Source of the DNA: Marinobacter excellens HL-55
GTDB taxonomy: Bacteria > Pseudomonadota > Gammaproteobacteria > Pseudomonadales > Oleiphilaceae
DNA length: 64,000 nt
Assembly (NCBI GenBank): GCA_001314845.1
Contig: LJZQ01000008.1
Coordinates: 1 to 64,000, forward strand
Reading direction: 5' to 3'
The notes under the pieces were generated by a model. The model saw only the letters and a list, made by a program, of their open reading frames with translations, did no database searches and was not told the DNA's origin. This document shows, in pieces, positions 36,412-45,592 of this stretch. Every line of letters begins with the position of its first letter. Positions within the stretch are counted from its first letter, which is position 1. Both the position numbers and the translations under genes were made by a program.

Positions 36412-37548
36412 CTAACTTTCATAAAGTGCTTTCATGAGAAAATCATCACTGCTTGTAGAAAGCTTCTTCCTTATACTGTCAACCGATGACCAATCGATAT
36501 TATTTTTAGGTATGCTTAATGAGGTTTTAGCTGGCAAAATTATTAACCTATCGATTAGGCCGAGTTGCGAAAGTAGCGATTCGAACCGCGCTAGCCCCCT
36601 GCCGGAATTTCCAATCGCAATAAAGGGCTTATGAAATATTATAGCGAACACCGTCCCATGAAATGAATCCGTAACCACAAATTCTGCTTCACTAAATGCT
36701 TGAAGCCAACTTTCCACACTTTGAAGGCGACATCGATCTAGATTCTGCCTATTTATTTCAGCAATTGAATCTTGTGTCTTAATCGAAAACACTCTGGAAT
36801 TTAATGAATTACTGATTTTATCTACTAACTCTTGTTTTTCTAACGAACCATCAAGGATATAGGATACCAAACATCCTTTATGCTCATTGATTCCACAACC
36901 TTCAATAAGTAGTTCATAGTCCTCAATATCCAAAAGCAAGGTTGGATCAACAACGCAGGTAGCATTCACGCCTAGCTTTTCTTTGCAAACGTCCAGAGCA
37001 GTGGTTTCCCGTACAGATATCGCATTAAATTGCTGTGCTAGTTCACTACAATGTGCGGTTAATTGGTCGGAATACTCCCAATCATCGACACCAAAGGAGG
37101 CTCCATAGGCAATTCGCTTTGGCGAGTAATCCGTATCGTTGAGAAAATCCAGATAGAAATTCAGGATACTGGGAGAGTATCTGGGCCGCCACACCTGATC
37201 GCTTCCTACTAGAAATGCATCGAATTTATTGTTTTGGTAATAGCGCCTTAAATCTTTCTCGTCGACTATCGTTGGTGACAACGTTAACTTTTGGTCTCGA
37301 AATTTTGTCAACTCCCCAAGAGTGTAGACATCCCATTTATCCGAATTTATCGTCCCACCCCTTCCTCTTAGGAGATTCATCGAGTTAATAATCTTCCGCT
37401 TTGCCATCCCCTTTATACTTGGCAATTTCCTCCGATCTAGTGTCTCTACTTCCACCCCTTTTTTCTTCAAATGTGTTTGTAAGGCATAAGCTTGTAGAAG
37501 CCCTCCATAATTATGACCAAGAGGCTGAGTAAGGATTGCGACTTTCAT
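36412..37548 (-). CDS. Polysaccharide pyruvyl transferase family protein
   Basis: 378 residues of the CsaB/WcaK/EpsI-like family that transfers pyruvate from PEP to sugars. Typical pieces are LTQPLGHNYGGLLQAYALQ at the N terminus, DAFLVGSDQVWRPRYSP, AYGASFG, CVVDPTLLL and VTDSFHGTVFAIIFHKPFI with the conserved Ser-Phe-His-Gly. Four-base overlap with the TPP enzyme upstream, so both act in one transcript. A pyruvate ketal would add negative charge to the polymer. Confidence 0.88.
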   Translation of the reverse strand: MKVAILTQPLGHNYGGLLQAYALQTHLKKKGVEVETLDRRKLPSIKGMAKRKIINSMNLLRGRGGTINSDKWDVYTLGELTKFRDQKLTLSPTIVDEKDLRRYYQNNKFDAFLVGSDQVWRPRYSPSILNFYLDFLNDTDYSPKRIAYGASFGVDDWEYSDQLTAHCSELAQQFNAISVRETTALDVCKEKLGVNATCVVDPTLLLDIEDYELLIEGCGINEHKGCLVSYILDGSLEKQELVDKISNSLNSRVFSIKTQDSIAEINRQNLDRCRLQSVESWLQAFSEAEFVVTDSFHGTVFAIIFHKPFIAIGNSGRGLARFESLLSQLGLIDRLIILPAKTSLSIPKNNIDWSSVDSIRKKLSTSSDDFLMKALYES

Positions 37549-39287
37549 TTCTTTCCTAGCGCCTTTTTCAGCACATTCACACCACTTTGCCCGATTAAGC
37601 TACGAGCAATATTTTTTGCTCCTTTATTAGACTCCCTTCTTATATTCCGAATTACCTCTAATGCTAAACTCTCTTCCTCGCTATCGGTAAACACCTCAAA
37701 CACCACGGACTGCCCAGCGGCATCTTTCTCCAAAAACTCGTGATGTACCGCTTCATATTCTTCCTTTGAAGATGCGCTAATGTACTTAAAGCCCAAATCC
37801 TGAGCGTAGTGCTTTATCAATGTCGGAGATTTGCTCCCATAGTGGCCCGATGCCGAAATGAACTCATCCGCCTGGTCACCGAAGTGTGCAGCCTTACTAT
37901 TGTATTGGCGGAATTCAGTACCTTTCCCGTTATTTATGATCATAATGCGCAGATTGTTACCAGCATGCCGATTGCCGAGCGCATTCATGTCGTAGAAAAA
38001 GGCCAGGTCGCCCAAAACACAAAAGTAAAGCTTGCCGGGATTGGCGAGCGACGCACCCAACAAACTGGAGAGCCCTCCATCGATACCAAATCCCCCCACG
38101 TTAGACATCGACCTAACAGAATGCGGTAACTCAAAGAAATTCCACGCGCGGAGACTGTTAAGGATACCGAAGTGGACGACCGAGCCTTCAGGAATCTTGT
38201 GCGCCGTTTGTTGTGCGACCCAGATGTTAGAGAACGGAATCTCCGGGCATTCCTGCTGAACCTCCCTCAGACGAGCCTGGCAGTGTTTCAGGTATTGATC
38301 GTTCGAAGTGTTGGATGAATTTGTGTAGCGCTCGAAAAATGCTTTTTCATCCATCTCAAATACATAACGTAACTTACGAAAGGTATCGCGAATCTCACCG
38401 TCCTCGCTTACACGCCAGACTTCTTTGCCGACCATTCCCATACTGGCGTAGTCGCCGGTCACTTCACCGATATGGATAGTCACATCCGGCTTGTCAGATG
38501 TAGGATCCGCCTGATCCTGACTGGCTGCGAGTGAATACAGCAGCCGGTATTTTCCTTTGTAAGAACTGGTGTGGTCACAGAATACGACACCATTGTTGCT
38601 GCCGCAGAAGCGATCAAGTGCTTCCGTTTCCTCTGGGCTAAAAGGAGCATGAGCACCAATAAAGACTGCAACCCTGCCGGTGAGTTCTGGCAACGTGTCG
38701 GTTGCAGTGAATCGATTCATCACACGACAGGCCGGCAGGGTTTTGGTTTCATATGAACGGCTATAGCGGGTTGGCATATTGATGTGGACGGGGCCACCAC
38801 CACCGCGCTTTAGCTCAAGAATGGCTTGGTTGACTTTGACTTCGCATTCCCACCAGTCGTCATCGTCTTTTACGATGGGAAGTTCCACGCTGATGCGCTG
38901 AGTATCGTTGGGTAAGTTGCTTCGATCCGTGACCTGCGCGACATGATGCCCCACTTTGGCCACTAGCTGTGTTGACGTAATGGCAAGTATTGGCAATTTG
39001 CGGTAGTAAGCTTCAATTAGGCCCGGTGTGTAGTTTTGCGATGAGGTTGCACCTGTACAACTAATAACTACCGGCTCACCGGACTCATGCGCCAACCCAC
39101 ACGCCATATATGCCGCCGAGCGTTCGTCAACAGCGGAATAAACCTCAAAAAAAGGATCATACTGAACACTAGCAACAAATGTCACATTCGTTGCGCCCGG
39201 AGAGGCAATTACCTTCCTGATCCCGTTAGCTTTTAACAGCGAAATAATAATAAGGGCATTCTTTTCGTCAGTGTAAAACTTGCTCAT
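37545..39287 (-). CDS. MenD-like thiamine diphosphate-dependent enzyme
   Basis: 580 residues with the three-domain ThDP layout. N-terminal Pyr domain: SPGATNVTFV and the catalytic glutamate in VDERSAAYMACGLA. Central domain about 190-330. C-terminal PP domain: VLGDLAFFYDMNALGNRH and IINNGKGTEF form the GD...NN metal/ThDP motif. MenD proper makes menaquinone, but this gene sits between an SDR and a pyruvyl transferase in a glycan operon, so a carboligase acting on a keto sugar or keto acid is more likely. The start ATG follows ggtgag closely. Function is inference; the fold is clear. Confidence 0.82.
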   Translation of the reverse strand: MSKFYTDEKNALIIISLLKANGIRKVIASPGATNVTFVASVQYDPFFEVYSAVDERSAAYMACGLAHESGEPVVISCTGATSSQNYTPGLIEAYYRKLPILAITSTQLVAKVGHHVAQVTDRSNLPNDTQRISVELPIVKDDDDWWECEVKVNQAILELKRGGGGPVHINMPTRYSRSYETKTLPACRVMNRFTATDTLPELTGRVAVFIGAHAPFSPEETEALDRFCGSNNGVVFCDHTSSYKGKYRLLYSLAASQDQADPTSDKPDVTIHIGEVTGDYASMGMVGKEVWRVSEDGEIRDTFRKLRYVFEMDEKAFFERYTNSSNTSNDQYLKHCQARLREVQQECPEIPFSNIWVAQQTAHKIPEGSVVHFGILNSLRAWNFFELPHSVRSMSNVGGFGIDGGLSSLLGASLANPGKLYFCVLGDLAFFYDMNALGNRHAGNNLRIMIINNGKGTEFRQYNSKAAHFGDQADEFISASGHYGSKSPTLIKHYAQDLGFKYISASSKEEYEAVHHEFLEKDAAGQSVVFEVFTDSEEESLALEVIRNIRRESNKGAKNIARSLIGQSGVNVLKKALGKK

Positions 39288-39307
39288 AGTCTCACCAGGC
39301 CAGGTGT

Positions 39308-40369
39308 TTAATTTTTGATGAAGCGGTAAATAAGGTATTTGATTTTCTGTTTCCAGTGCTCAATCTCTTTAAGGCTCGCCATTTCACCGCTGAATCGGTC
39401 TTTGATAGCCTCCGAGCGCCAATCGATAGCCAGAAAGTTTGGCTTTTCAAGAAACTCTTTAAGGCACCGGGTAAGACCCGGCTCAAGCGGCCTGAATTCC
39501 TGCAAGTCCACAAATTCCGAGATCTTCGAGCTATCAAACGCCCGGTTAAACAGCCGATCGTATTTGATTTGATACTCTGCCGGTTTACTGCGTGAAAAAT
39601 CATCCAAACCCAGCAGCAGTACTTTAGGGCGCTTGCCAAAGTGCTTTTCCAGTACGGCAAGATAAACGTTCAGCACTTCCCGCCAGGTAGCCGCATCTCG
39701 TTGTGTGATGTGATAGGCCTCGCCCAATGCGCGGGGCTCGCCAATAATTGAGGCCATTGCACCAGCTACATCAAGACCGTATGTCAGCGTGGTGAGTTTA
39801 GAAACAATATCCTCTGAGAAAACCATAGTGCGGCCTTTCAGCGCCCGGTACAGCCAGCCTTCTTTTTCCAGTACACCTAACTGCAGGCGTTGCTCACTGT
39901 AGGTGATATAGGGCCGAATGATCGTCCAGCTCTTGCTGCCAGACTTGTGAAGGATATTCTCCTGCCTTGCTTTAGCCAGAGAATATTCATCGGTCGCCAA
40001 GAACTTCGCATCCTTAGAGCTATCAAGCAATCGTGGAGATTCTTCGCAGATTGGCCGGCTGGAATCTGCGTAAACACGGGCAGAACTCAGGAAAATGTAT
40101 TGGTCAGTGGCCGCCAGAAACTTAGGCGCGCGTTGCTCAAAGACAGGCGTGGTGTAAACCATGAAGTCAACGATCGCATCCCACTTACGAGTAAGTAGAG
40201 GCGCCAGAAAGCTGTTTTCCTTTGCGTTGCCCTGAATATAGACGATGTTGGCCGTCGATTGTCGGTGAGAGCGAGTTGTCACACTCACCTTATCGCCCCG
40301 ATCAGCAAGTATTTGTACGAGATGGGCCCCCATTGCACCGGTACCACCCAGAACCAGAATATTCTTCAT
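39308..40369 (-). CDS. NAD-dependent epimerase/dehydratase family protein
   Basis: 353-residue extended SDR. LGGTGAMGAHLVQIL binds the nucleotide, FLSSARVYAD supplies the Ser, and YSLAKA the YxxxK motif. The C-terminal third (about 240-353) is unusually basic and helical. It lies 20 bp before the ThDP enzyme and overlaps the flippase upstream by 4 nt, so it most likely handles the substrate or product of the ThDP enzyme. Exact reaction unknown. Confidence 0.82.
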   Translation of the reverse strand: MKNILVLGGTGAMGAHLVQILADRGDKVSVTTRSHRQSTANIVYIQGNAKENSFLAPLLTRKWDAIVDFMVYTTPVFEQRAPKFLAATDQYIFLSSARVYADSSRPICEESPRLLDSSKDAKFLATDEYSLAKARQENILHKSGSKSWTIIRPYITYSEQRLQLGVLEKEGWLYRALKGRTMVFSEDIVSKLTTLTYGLDVAGAMASIIGEPRALGEAYHITQRDAATWREVLNVYLAVLEKHFGKRPKVLLLGLDDFSRSKPAEYQIKYDRLFNRAFDSSKISEFVDLQEFRPLEPGLTRCLKEFLEKPNFLAIDWRSEAIKDRFSGEMASLKEIEHWKQKIKYLIYRFIKN

Positions 40370-41901
40370 GCGCTTTGTAATTTGGGTAACCTTGAACGAA
40401 TCATTGTAACTACCTTTGCCCGCCAGGCCTTATCGAGCCCGATGAAATACATGGCAATGGTGGAGGCAAAAAAGCTGGTGAATATCACCAATGCTGACCA
40501 GTAAAAACCGTTTGGTAGGAACTGGCTTATAAAAGTAACTGGAAGCGCCGTAACCACAACGATGGCCAAAACCGGTAGCGCAGTGAACCGTAAGAAGTTC
40601 ACTACAGGGAAACCCGTAAGACGGTTAACCAAGAAGAGTCGCACACCGAACATCAGGATATTAGCGATGATGGCAACGATAAATACGCTGTAAGCAGGGG
40701 CTCCAGCTGCAACCACCGCCCAAGCGGTCAGGAATATACAAATTTGAATCGTACCCAGCGTGAGTTCATAAGCTTTCATCTTACCGGGTGCCCTGGCGGC
40801 GGCTGTCAGCGGCATACTAATCGACAGAATCAACGCTTCTATCAAGGCCAGCTGGGCAAAAAGCACTGCATCGGGCGGCACTGTAGTCAGCCAAATACCA
40901 AGTATGGTCTCCATCTCCACCATCATGGGCAGTGCAAACACCCATAGAAGAAAGAACGTGATTCTGGAGCCTCCGGTAATTAGTCCATACATTTCTTGAT
41001 GCTGATTCGCTGCGTAACTTTTAATAATCGGAGGATAGAGACTGGTGTTGAAGTTACCCGAGAATATATTGACCTGACTAGCAATCTGTACCGACAGTGC
41101 CCTGGCAGCCACCACTGCCGGACTGAACGACTGATTCAACAAGACCGTGATGGCATGAGTCCTGGCAATGGTTGAAACCTGCCCGAAAACGGTCCAACCA
41201 GTGAAACCTATGATTTCTTTGAGTAAGGCTGAATCCCAGTAGAACTTTTTGAACTGACATTCTTCGTACCGGTAAAGGCAGATCCCGACATAGATTATCG
41301 CGTTTACAACGCCAACAAACAGCACCAGAAGGCCATAAAGTTCGAGCTTGTCCCATACGATGTATTGCAGAAGGAACACTACACCGAGCTTCATAAACGC
41401 TTCGAGGATCGAAATGTATGCGTATAGCTTCATGTCTTCATGCGCCATGATGATGGCCATGAAGGGGGTGGTGATTACGCTGAACAGAAACGTAAGTATT
41501 GCAAAGTGATAGAGTGCTTTAGCGGCTTCAAACCGGTCTTCCGGCACTGACAGTTCTGTGTTAACAAACCAGAGGCCGATAGTCTGCAGAGCTATATAGG
41601 CTATTAATGCAACCGATCCGTAGAGAACTAAGTTAACAGAGAAGGTCGTTTTCAGCCGCTCGTTGTTCTGCTCCCCCAAGGCGAATGAAAAAAAGCGCTG
41701 GGTTGCCTGAGCCAAGGAGCCGGGTAGGAAAGTACTGAGGGCCACAAGGCCGCCTACTGCGCCGTATATGCCGTAGTCTTCTACCCCGAGCTGATCGAGA
41801 ACAACCCGGACTGTGTAGAGGCTAACGAACAGAATCAACAGCTGACGGAAGTAGAGCATCAGCGTGTTCTTGGCTATTCGTTTGTTTCTGTCTGAGGTCA
41901 T
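40366..41901 (-). CDS. wzx: Wzx-type oligosaccharide flippase 1
   Basis: 511 residues with about 12-14 membrane segments. The start NTLMLYFRQLLILFVSLYTVRVVLDQLGVEDYGIYG (first half) is characteristic of MATE-fold lipopolysaccharide flippases. It sits 10 bp after wzz and just upstream of the SDR/ThDP/pyruvyl transferase genes, so it should serve the line that is exported through the OPX protein and Wzi. Confidence 0.87.
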   Translation of the reverse strand: MTSDRNKRIAKNTLMLYFRQLLILFVSLYTVRVVLDQLGVEDYGIYGAVGGLVALSTFLPGSLAQATQRFFSFALGEQNNERLKTTFSVNLVLYGSVALIAYIALQTIGLWFVNTELSVPEDRFEAAKALYHFAILTFLFSVITTPFMAIIMAHEDMKLYAYISILEAFMKLGVVFLLQYIVWDKLELYGLLVLFVGVVNAIIYVGICLYRYEECQFKKFYWDSALLKEIIGFTGWTVFGQVSTIARTHAITVLLNQSFSPAVVAARALSVQIASQVNIFSGNFNTSLYPPIIKSYAANQHQEMYGLITGGSRITFFLLWVFALPMMVEMETILGIWLTTVPPDAVLFAQLALIEALILSISMPLTAAARAPGKMKAYELTLGTIQICIFLTAWAVVAAGAPAYSVFIVAIIANILMFGVRLFLVNRLTGFPVVNFLRFTALPVLAIVVVTALPVTFISQFLPNGFYWSALVIFTSFFASTIAMYFIGLDKAWRAKVVTMIRSRLPKLQSA

Positions 41902-41911
41902 GGCGATGGCT

Positions 41912-42877
41912 TCAGCGCTCTGGCAATCCCTGGTTTTCAGCGGGCCTGGCTTCTTCTTTGCCGGACCGAATAAAAGCTATGACGAATACTGTCAACACAC
42001 CTAGCATACCGCCGAGCATCGAAGCGACTACGGCTATCAAAGCGCGTTTGGGCTCACTCTTTTCTTGAGGTACCACAGCAGGGTCTACGGTTTTGAACAC
42101 GTATTCACGCTGGGCGTTGGCGAGCATTACAGTGCGTGTTTCAGTTTCTATTAGCTGGTAGAACACCTGCTGCATGCCGGTGATGTTGGTTTGGCGTAGT
42201 TTTTCTTCCAGGTAGGCGATGCTCGCTTCGGCTTCTTGTACATCTTGGGCGCGCATGTGTTCGTTGATGTCTTGCACCAGTTTTTCCACCCAGTCTTTGG
42301 CGGCTACCGGTGAAAGGCTTTTGATGCCTAGGGTTACCATGCCAGTGTCTTTGTTGTCACTTACGCTGAGAAGTGCGCGGAAGGCTTTTACCAAGTCCCA
42401 GTTTGTGGGTTCCTGGGATTTGCCGGAGTCATCCTGTTGCCATTGGCGGGTTTCCGGGTTGTAGACTTCACTGTTGATAACCCAACGTTCATTGGCCATG
42501 TCCCAGGCTTTTGTGGCCATGAGTGGCACTGCTAGTTCATGGTGGTGAATGAAGTCTGTCAGGAAGGCGCGGGAGCGCAGGGTTTCTTTGGCTAATACGG
42601 TTTTGTTGGCGCCGCCGCCACCTCCAAGGTTTACTCCGGCCAGGCTGGCCAGGCCGCTGAGTTGGCCGCTGATTCGGCTGCCGCCTTCGTTTTGGGCTGG
42701 GGCTAGTAGGGCGCTGGCTTGGTAGATATTGGGTTGGCTTAGGGCGTAAAAGACGCCGGCGGCGGCGAAGACGATGGTGAAGGCGATGATTATCCATTTG
42801 CCTCGCCATAGGGTGGCGAAGAGTTCTCGGAGGTCTATTTCGTCGTCTGGGTAGTGAGTTGTGGTTGGTTCGGCCAC
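41912..42877 (-). CDS. wzz: Wzz-type chain-length determinant (PCP)
   Basis: 321 residues, two membrane helices (about 28-48 and 283-305) around a periplasmic coiled coil, the standard polysaccharide co-polymerase layout. EIDLRELFATLWRGKW opens the protein; VDPAVVPQEKSEPKR before the second helix is the proline-rich PCP motif. The tyrosine kinase domain found in Wzc is absent. A glycine run (LGGGGGAN) lies near residue 90. Confidence 0.9.
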   Translation of the reverse strand: MAEPTTTHYPDDEIDLRELFATLWRGKWIIIAFTIVFAAAGVFYALSQPNIYQASALLAPAQNEGGSRISGQLSGLASLAGVNLGGGGGANKTVLAKETLRSRAFLTDFIHHHELAVPLMATKAWDMANERWVINSEVYNPETRQWQQDDSGKSQEPTNWDLVKAFRALLSVSDNKDTGMVTLGIKSLSPVAAKDWVEKLVQDINEHMRAQDVQEAEASIAYLEEKLRQTNITGMQQVFYQLIETETRTVMLANAQREYVFKTVDPAVVPQEKSEPKRALIAVVASMLGGMLGVLTVFVIAFIRSGKEEARPAENQGLPER

Positions 42878-42911
42878 GGATATTGTTCCTTGGTTTAGCT
42901 TGGGTGCCTGG

Positions 42912-42941
42912 TGGGTCAGACCCCATGCGGGGTCAGACCCT
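42912..42941. repeat. GGGGTC-type palindromic element, copy f
   Basis: gtgggtcagacccc, atgc, ggggtcagaccc, located 17 bp after the wza stop and 34 bp before the wzz start. Confidence 0.82.
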
Positions 42942-42958
42942 GGCCTATCTGGCCGGCG

Positions 42959-45451
42959 TTATAGGCTGTTTACTGCTGCTGCGCCTAGGGCGATTTGGTA
43001 GATGATTTGGCTTACGTTGGTCCAGAGTTCCAGCTGGTTCAGGCGGTCTACGTCGATTGGCATGATGACGGTGTCGCCGGGTTCTAGTTGCTGGCTTCTG
43101 CCGCCGAACCAGCGGCTGCGTTGGGGTAGGGTTACGGAGCCGTCGGCTTTTACTACGTAGACTCGGCTTTCGTCTGCCTGGCGGGTGGGGCCGCCGGAGC
43201 GTTCCAGGTAGTCATCCACGGTCAGGCCAGCCTGGTGCAGGTGGCTAGTGGGGAACTGTACTTCGCCGAATACGGAGACCGACTGGGGGATAGTGGGTAT
43301 GGTAAGGCGGTCGCCGTCTTGCAGGCGGATGGCCTGGTAGTTTTCGCTTTCCAGCACGGCGGCCAGGTCTATGACCATTCGGCCTACAGGGCGGCTGCTT
43401 TGCACTTCCTCTAACAGGCCTTGTACTTCCTGCACCCGCTCGGCGTTTTGGCCGCCGAAGCTGTCACCGTCCAACTGAATGCCGAGGAGGTCGCTTTGCA
43501 GGCGCTCTTCTGCTTCGCGCAGGCGTTGGGCTTCCAGTTGGCGGAGTTTTTCTCGGGTGAATACGGCGCCGCGTGGGAAGGCGTTATTGGTTACGCCCCC
43601 TGCCCTTTGCAAGACGTCTTTCAGGGTTTCGCCATCGCGGAAGGTGTATTCGCCGGGGTAGCGCACTTCACCGGCCAGGGTGATGGTGCGGGTTTTGGCA
43701 AAGTCCGGGATGGATTTTATCAGGATGGTGTCTCGGCTTTGCAGGTTGATGCCTGCGTTGCCGGCCATGGCGTCTGCTAGGTTCACGTTGAGGATGTTGG
43801 TCTGGCCGATGCCATCATCATCGGTAGTGTAACGGGCCACTTCGGCTTGGTATAGGGAGGCAGAGTCTTTCAAGCCGCCGGCGACAAATATGGCATCTGC
43901 CAGGCTGCGGGTGGCGGGCATGGGGTATTCACCCGGGTAGCGCACGGGACCGCTGATGCGGATGGTTTGTTGGGGGCTGCCGGGCTGGGCCTGGGCTTTC
44001 AGGCGTTGCAGAACGGGGGTGAACAGGCTTTCACGGGTGAAGTTATCACCTTCCTCGCCGCCCTGCACTTTTCCGGCATCGGAGAAGATGAGGATACGGT
44101 CCCTTTCTTCCAGTTGCAGGTCTTGGTCACTGCCCGCATTTTGAATGGCATCGCGAAGGCGTAGGTTGAGTACCGATATGGAGTCGGTTTGTTTGTCGGT
44201 TCTCACGATGGCCGCGTAGCGTTTATCCGCCGTTGGCATCAGGTCTGCGTCCAGGCTTTGCAGGATGGAACTCACACGCATCCCCGGCATCCAGGCGAAT
44301 TTACCAGCACGGGTGGCTGCGCCTTTTACTTCCACGTATTGGCCGGTGATGTCGGAGATAGACGGTATGCGAACACGGTCGCCGGCTTGCACGCGGGCGT
44401 TCTGGCCTTGTTGGGCGGTGTAGTCTGCCTCTGCGATGATGCGGAGGAAATCCTGGTTGGTTCGCTCGATGTTTACTCGCTGGGGATAGGCTTGCGGGGT
44501 TAGGCCGCCAGCCATACGCACCAGGTCTGCCAGGGTGTTGTCGCCTTTGAGTTCGTAAAGGGCTGGGCGGTATACCTCCCCTTCTATGCCGGCACGTTGG
44601 CCCACAGGCGGGATGAAGATGACATCGCCCGGTTGCAGGCGGTTGTCTGCGCTGCTGTCACCTTTTTGCAGCAGGTCATACAGATCCAGAGTGCCGACCA
44701 GTTTGCCGTTGCGTTTGTGCTGTACGTTACGCAGGGAGCCGTTCTGTTTGATGCCGCCGGATACGTAGAGGGCGTTGGTGATGGTAGACAGCGAACTGAC
44801 GCTGTAGGAGCCAGGGTTGCGCGCCTCACCCAATACGAATACGCGCATGCTGCGCAGTTCGCCCAGGGTGACGGCGGCTTCTACACCAATGTATTGCTCG
44901 GATACCCGCTTGCGGATTTGTTGGCGGGCCTCATCAAAGCTCAAGCCGGCGACGGTAACCGGGCCGGAATCCGGAAAGCTGATGGTGCCGTCGCGGCTGA
45001 TGGGCAGTTCCAGGTTCTGGTTCTGGTTGCCCCACATCTGGATGCGCAGTACGTCGCCTGGGCCCAGGGTATAATTCGAAGGTATGGGTATTTCTGTAAC
45101 CGGTGCGAAGGTGGTGGGGCTGCCGGCGAAGAGGTCGTAGCCGTAGGGCTTGAGGCCGCCGTTTTTGGCGGTTTGTTGGTCTTCCTGTTCTTTCTGGCTG
45201 CGAGCCCGTTCGCGCTCTTCGTCAGTGATGGTGGTTACCGGCTCTACTACGTTGACCTGTTCCGGGCGTTGGCTGGTGCGTTGGCCGCTGGTTAGGTTGT
45301 TCAGGTCTACGCCGTATTGGCTGGCCAGAGATTCCTGCTGGGCCCTTGGGAGCTGTTTGAACTGGTCAAGCTGGGCCTGGCTGATGGATTGGGCTTGGGT
45401 GGCCAGGGGGAATAGTAGGGCTAGTGGGAGAAAAAGGGTTTTCAGGTTCAC
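42959..45451 (-). CDS. wza: OPX/Wza-like polysaccharide export protein, multi-SLBB
   Basis: Outer-membrane or periplasmic export protein for capsule/EPS. After a signal peptide (MNLKTLFLPLALLFPLATQA) comes the Poly_export domain (YTLGPGDVLRIQMWGNQNQN), then about six SLBB-type beta-grasp repeats recognisable by VFVLGEARNPGSY, GEVYRPALYEL, VKGAATRAGKF, ISGPVRYPGEYP, LAGEVRYPGEYT and VFGEVQFPTSH. The C terminus ends in a hydrophobic helix (LELWTNVSQIIYQIALGAAA). About 830 residues, more than double E. coli Wza, and no lipobox cysteine. I use GTG 45451, because the GTG at 45508 lies in a dispersed repeat. Confidence 0.9.
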   Translation of the reverse strand: MNLKTLFLPLALLFPLATQAQSISQAQLDQFKQLPRAQQESLASQYGVDLNNLTSGQRTSQRPEQVNVVEPVTTITDEERERARSQKEQEDQQTAKNGGLKPYGYDLFAGSPTTFAPVTEIPIPSNYTLGPGDVLRIQMWGNQNQNLELPISRDGTISFPDSGPVTVAGLSFDEARQQIRKRVSEQYIGVEAAVTLGELRSMRVFVLGEARNPGSYSVSSLSTITNALYVSGGIKQNGSLRNVQHKRNGKLVGTLDLYDLLQKGDSSADNRLQPGDVIFIPPVGQRAGIEGEVYRPALYELKGDNTLADLVRMAGGLTPQAYPQRVNIERTNQDFLRIIAEADYTAQQGQNARVQAGDRVRIPSISDITGQYVEVKGAATRAGKFAWMPGMRVSSILQSLDADLMPTADKRYAAIVRTDKQTDSISVLNLRLRDAIQNAGSDQDLQLEERDRILIFSDAGKVQGGEEGDNFTRESLFTPVLQRLKAQAQPGSPQQTIRISGPVRYPGEYPMPATRSLADAIFVAGGLKDSASLYQAEVARYTTDDDGIGQTNILNVNLADAMAGNAGINLQSRDTILIKSIPDFAKTRTITLAGEVRYPGEYTFRDGETLKDVLQRAGGVTNNAFPRGAVFTREKLRQLEAQRLREAEERLQSDLLGIQLDGDSFGGQNAERVQEVQGLLEEVQSSRPVGRMVIDLAAVLESENYQAIRLQDGDRLTIPTIPQSVSVFGEVQFPTSHLHQAGLTVDDYLERSGGPTRQADESRVYVVKADGSVTLPQRSRWFGGRSQQLEPGDTVIMPIDVDRLNQLELWTNVSQIIYQIALGAAAVNSL

Positions 45452-45501
45452 GGGGCTTGTGTTCCGGTTTTGATATTGAATTTTTGGGATTAAATAATTT
45501 T

Positions 45502-45585
45502 TTGCCACGGACGACGCGGACTAACACGGACGAAATAAAAATGTTCAGATCTTTTGTCCGTGAGTGTCCGTGCCGTCCGTGGCTA
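45502..45585. repeat. Inverted pair of CCACGGAC repeats, copy iii
   Basis: ttgccacggac-gacgcggac-taacacggac on the left, and its inverse gtccgtgagtgtccgtgccgt-ccgtggc on the right, about 20 bp apart. It fills the gap between wzi and wza and could form a long hairpin in the mRNA. Confidence 0.85.
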
Positions 45586-45592
45586 ACATTCT

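Noticed and set aside
37545-39287. menD of menaquinone synthesis
   Set aside because: ThDP fold is clear, but no other men gene is present and the neighbours are glycan genes.
44597-45295. Plus-strand ORF of 232 aa
   Set aside because: Shadow of the SLBB export gene.
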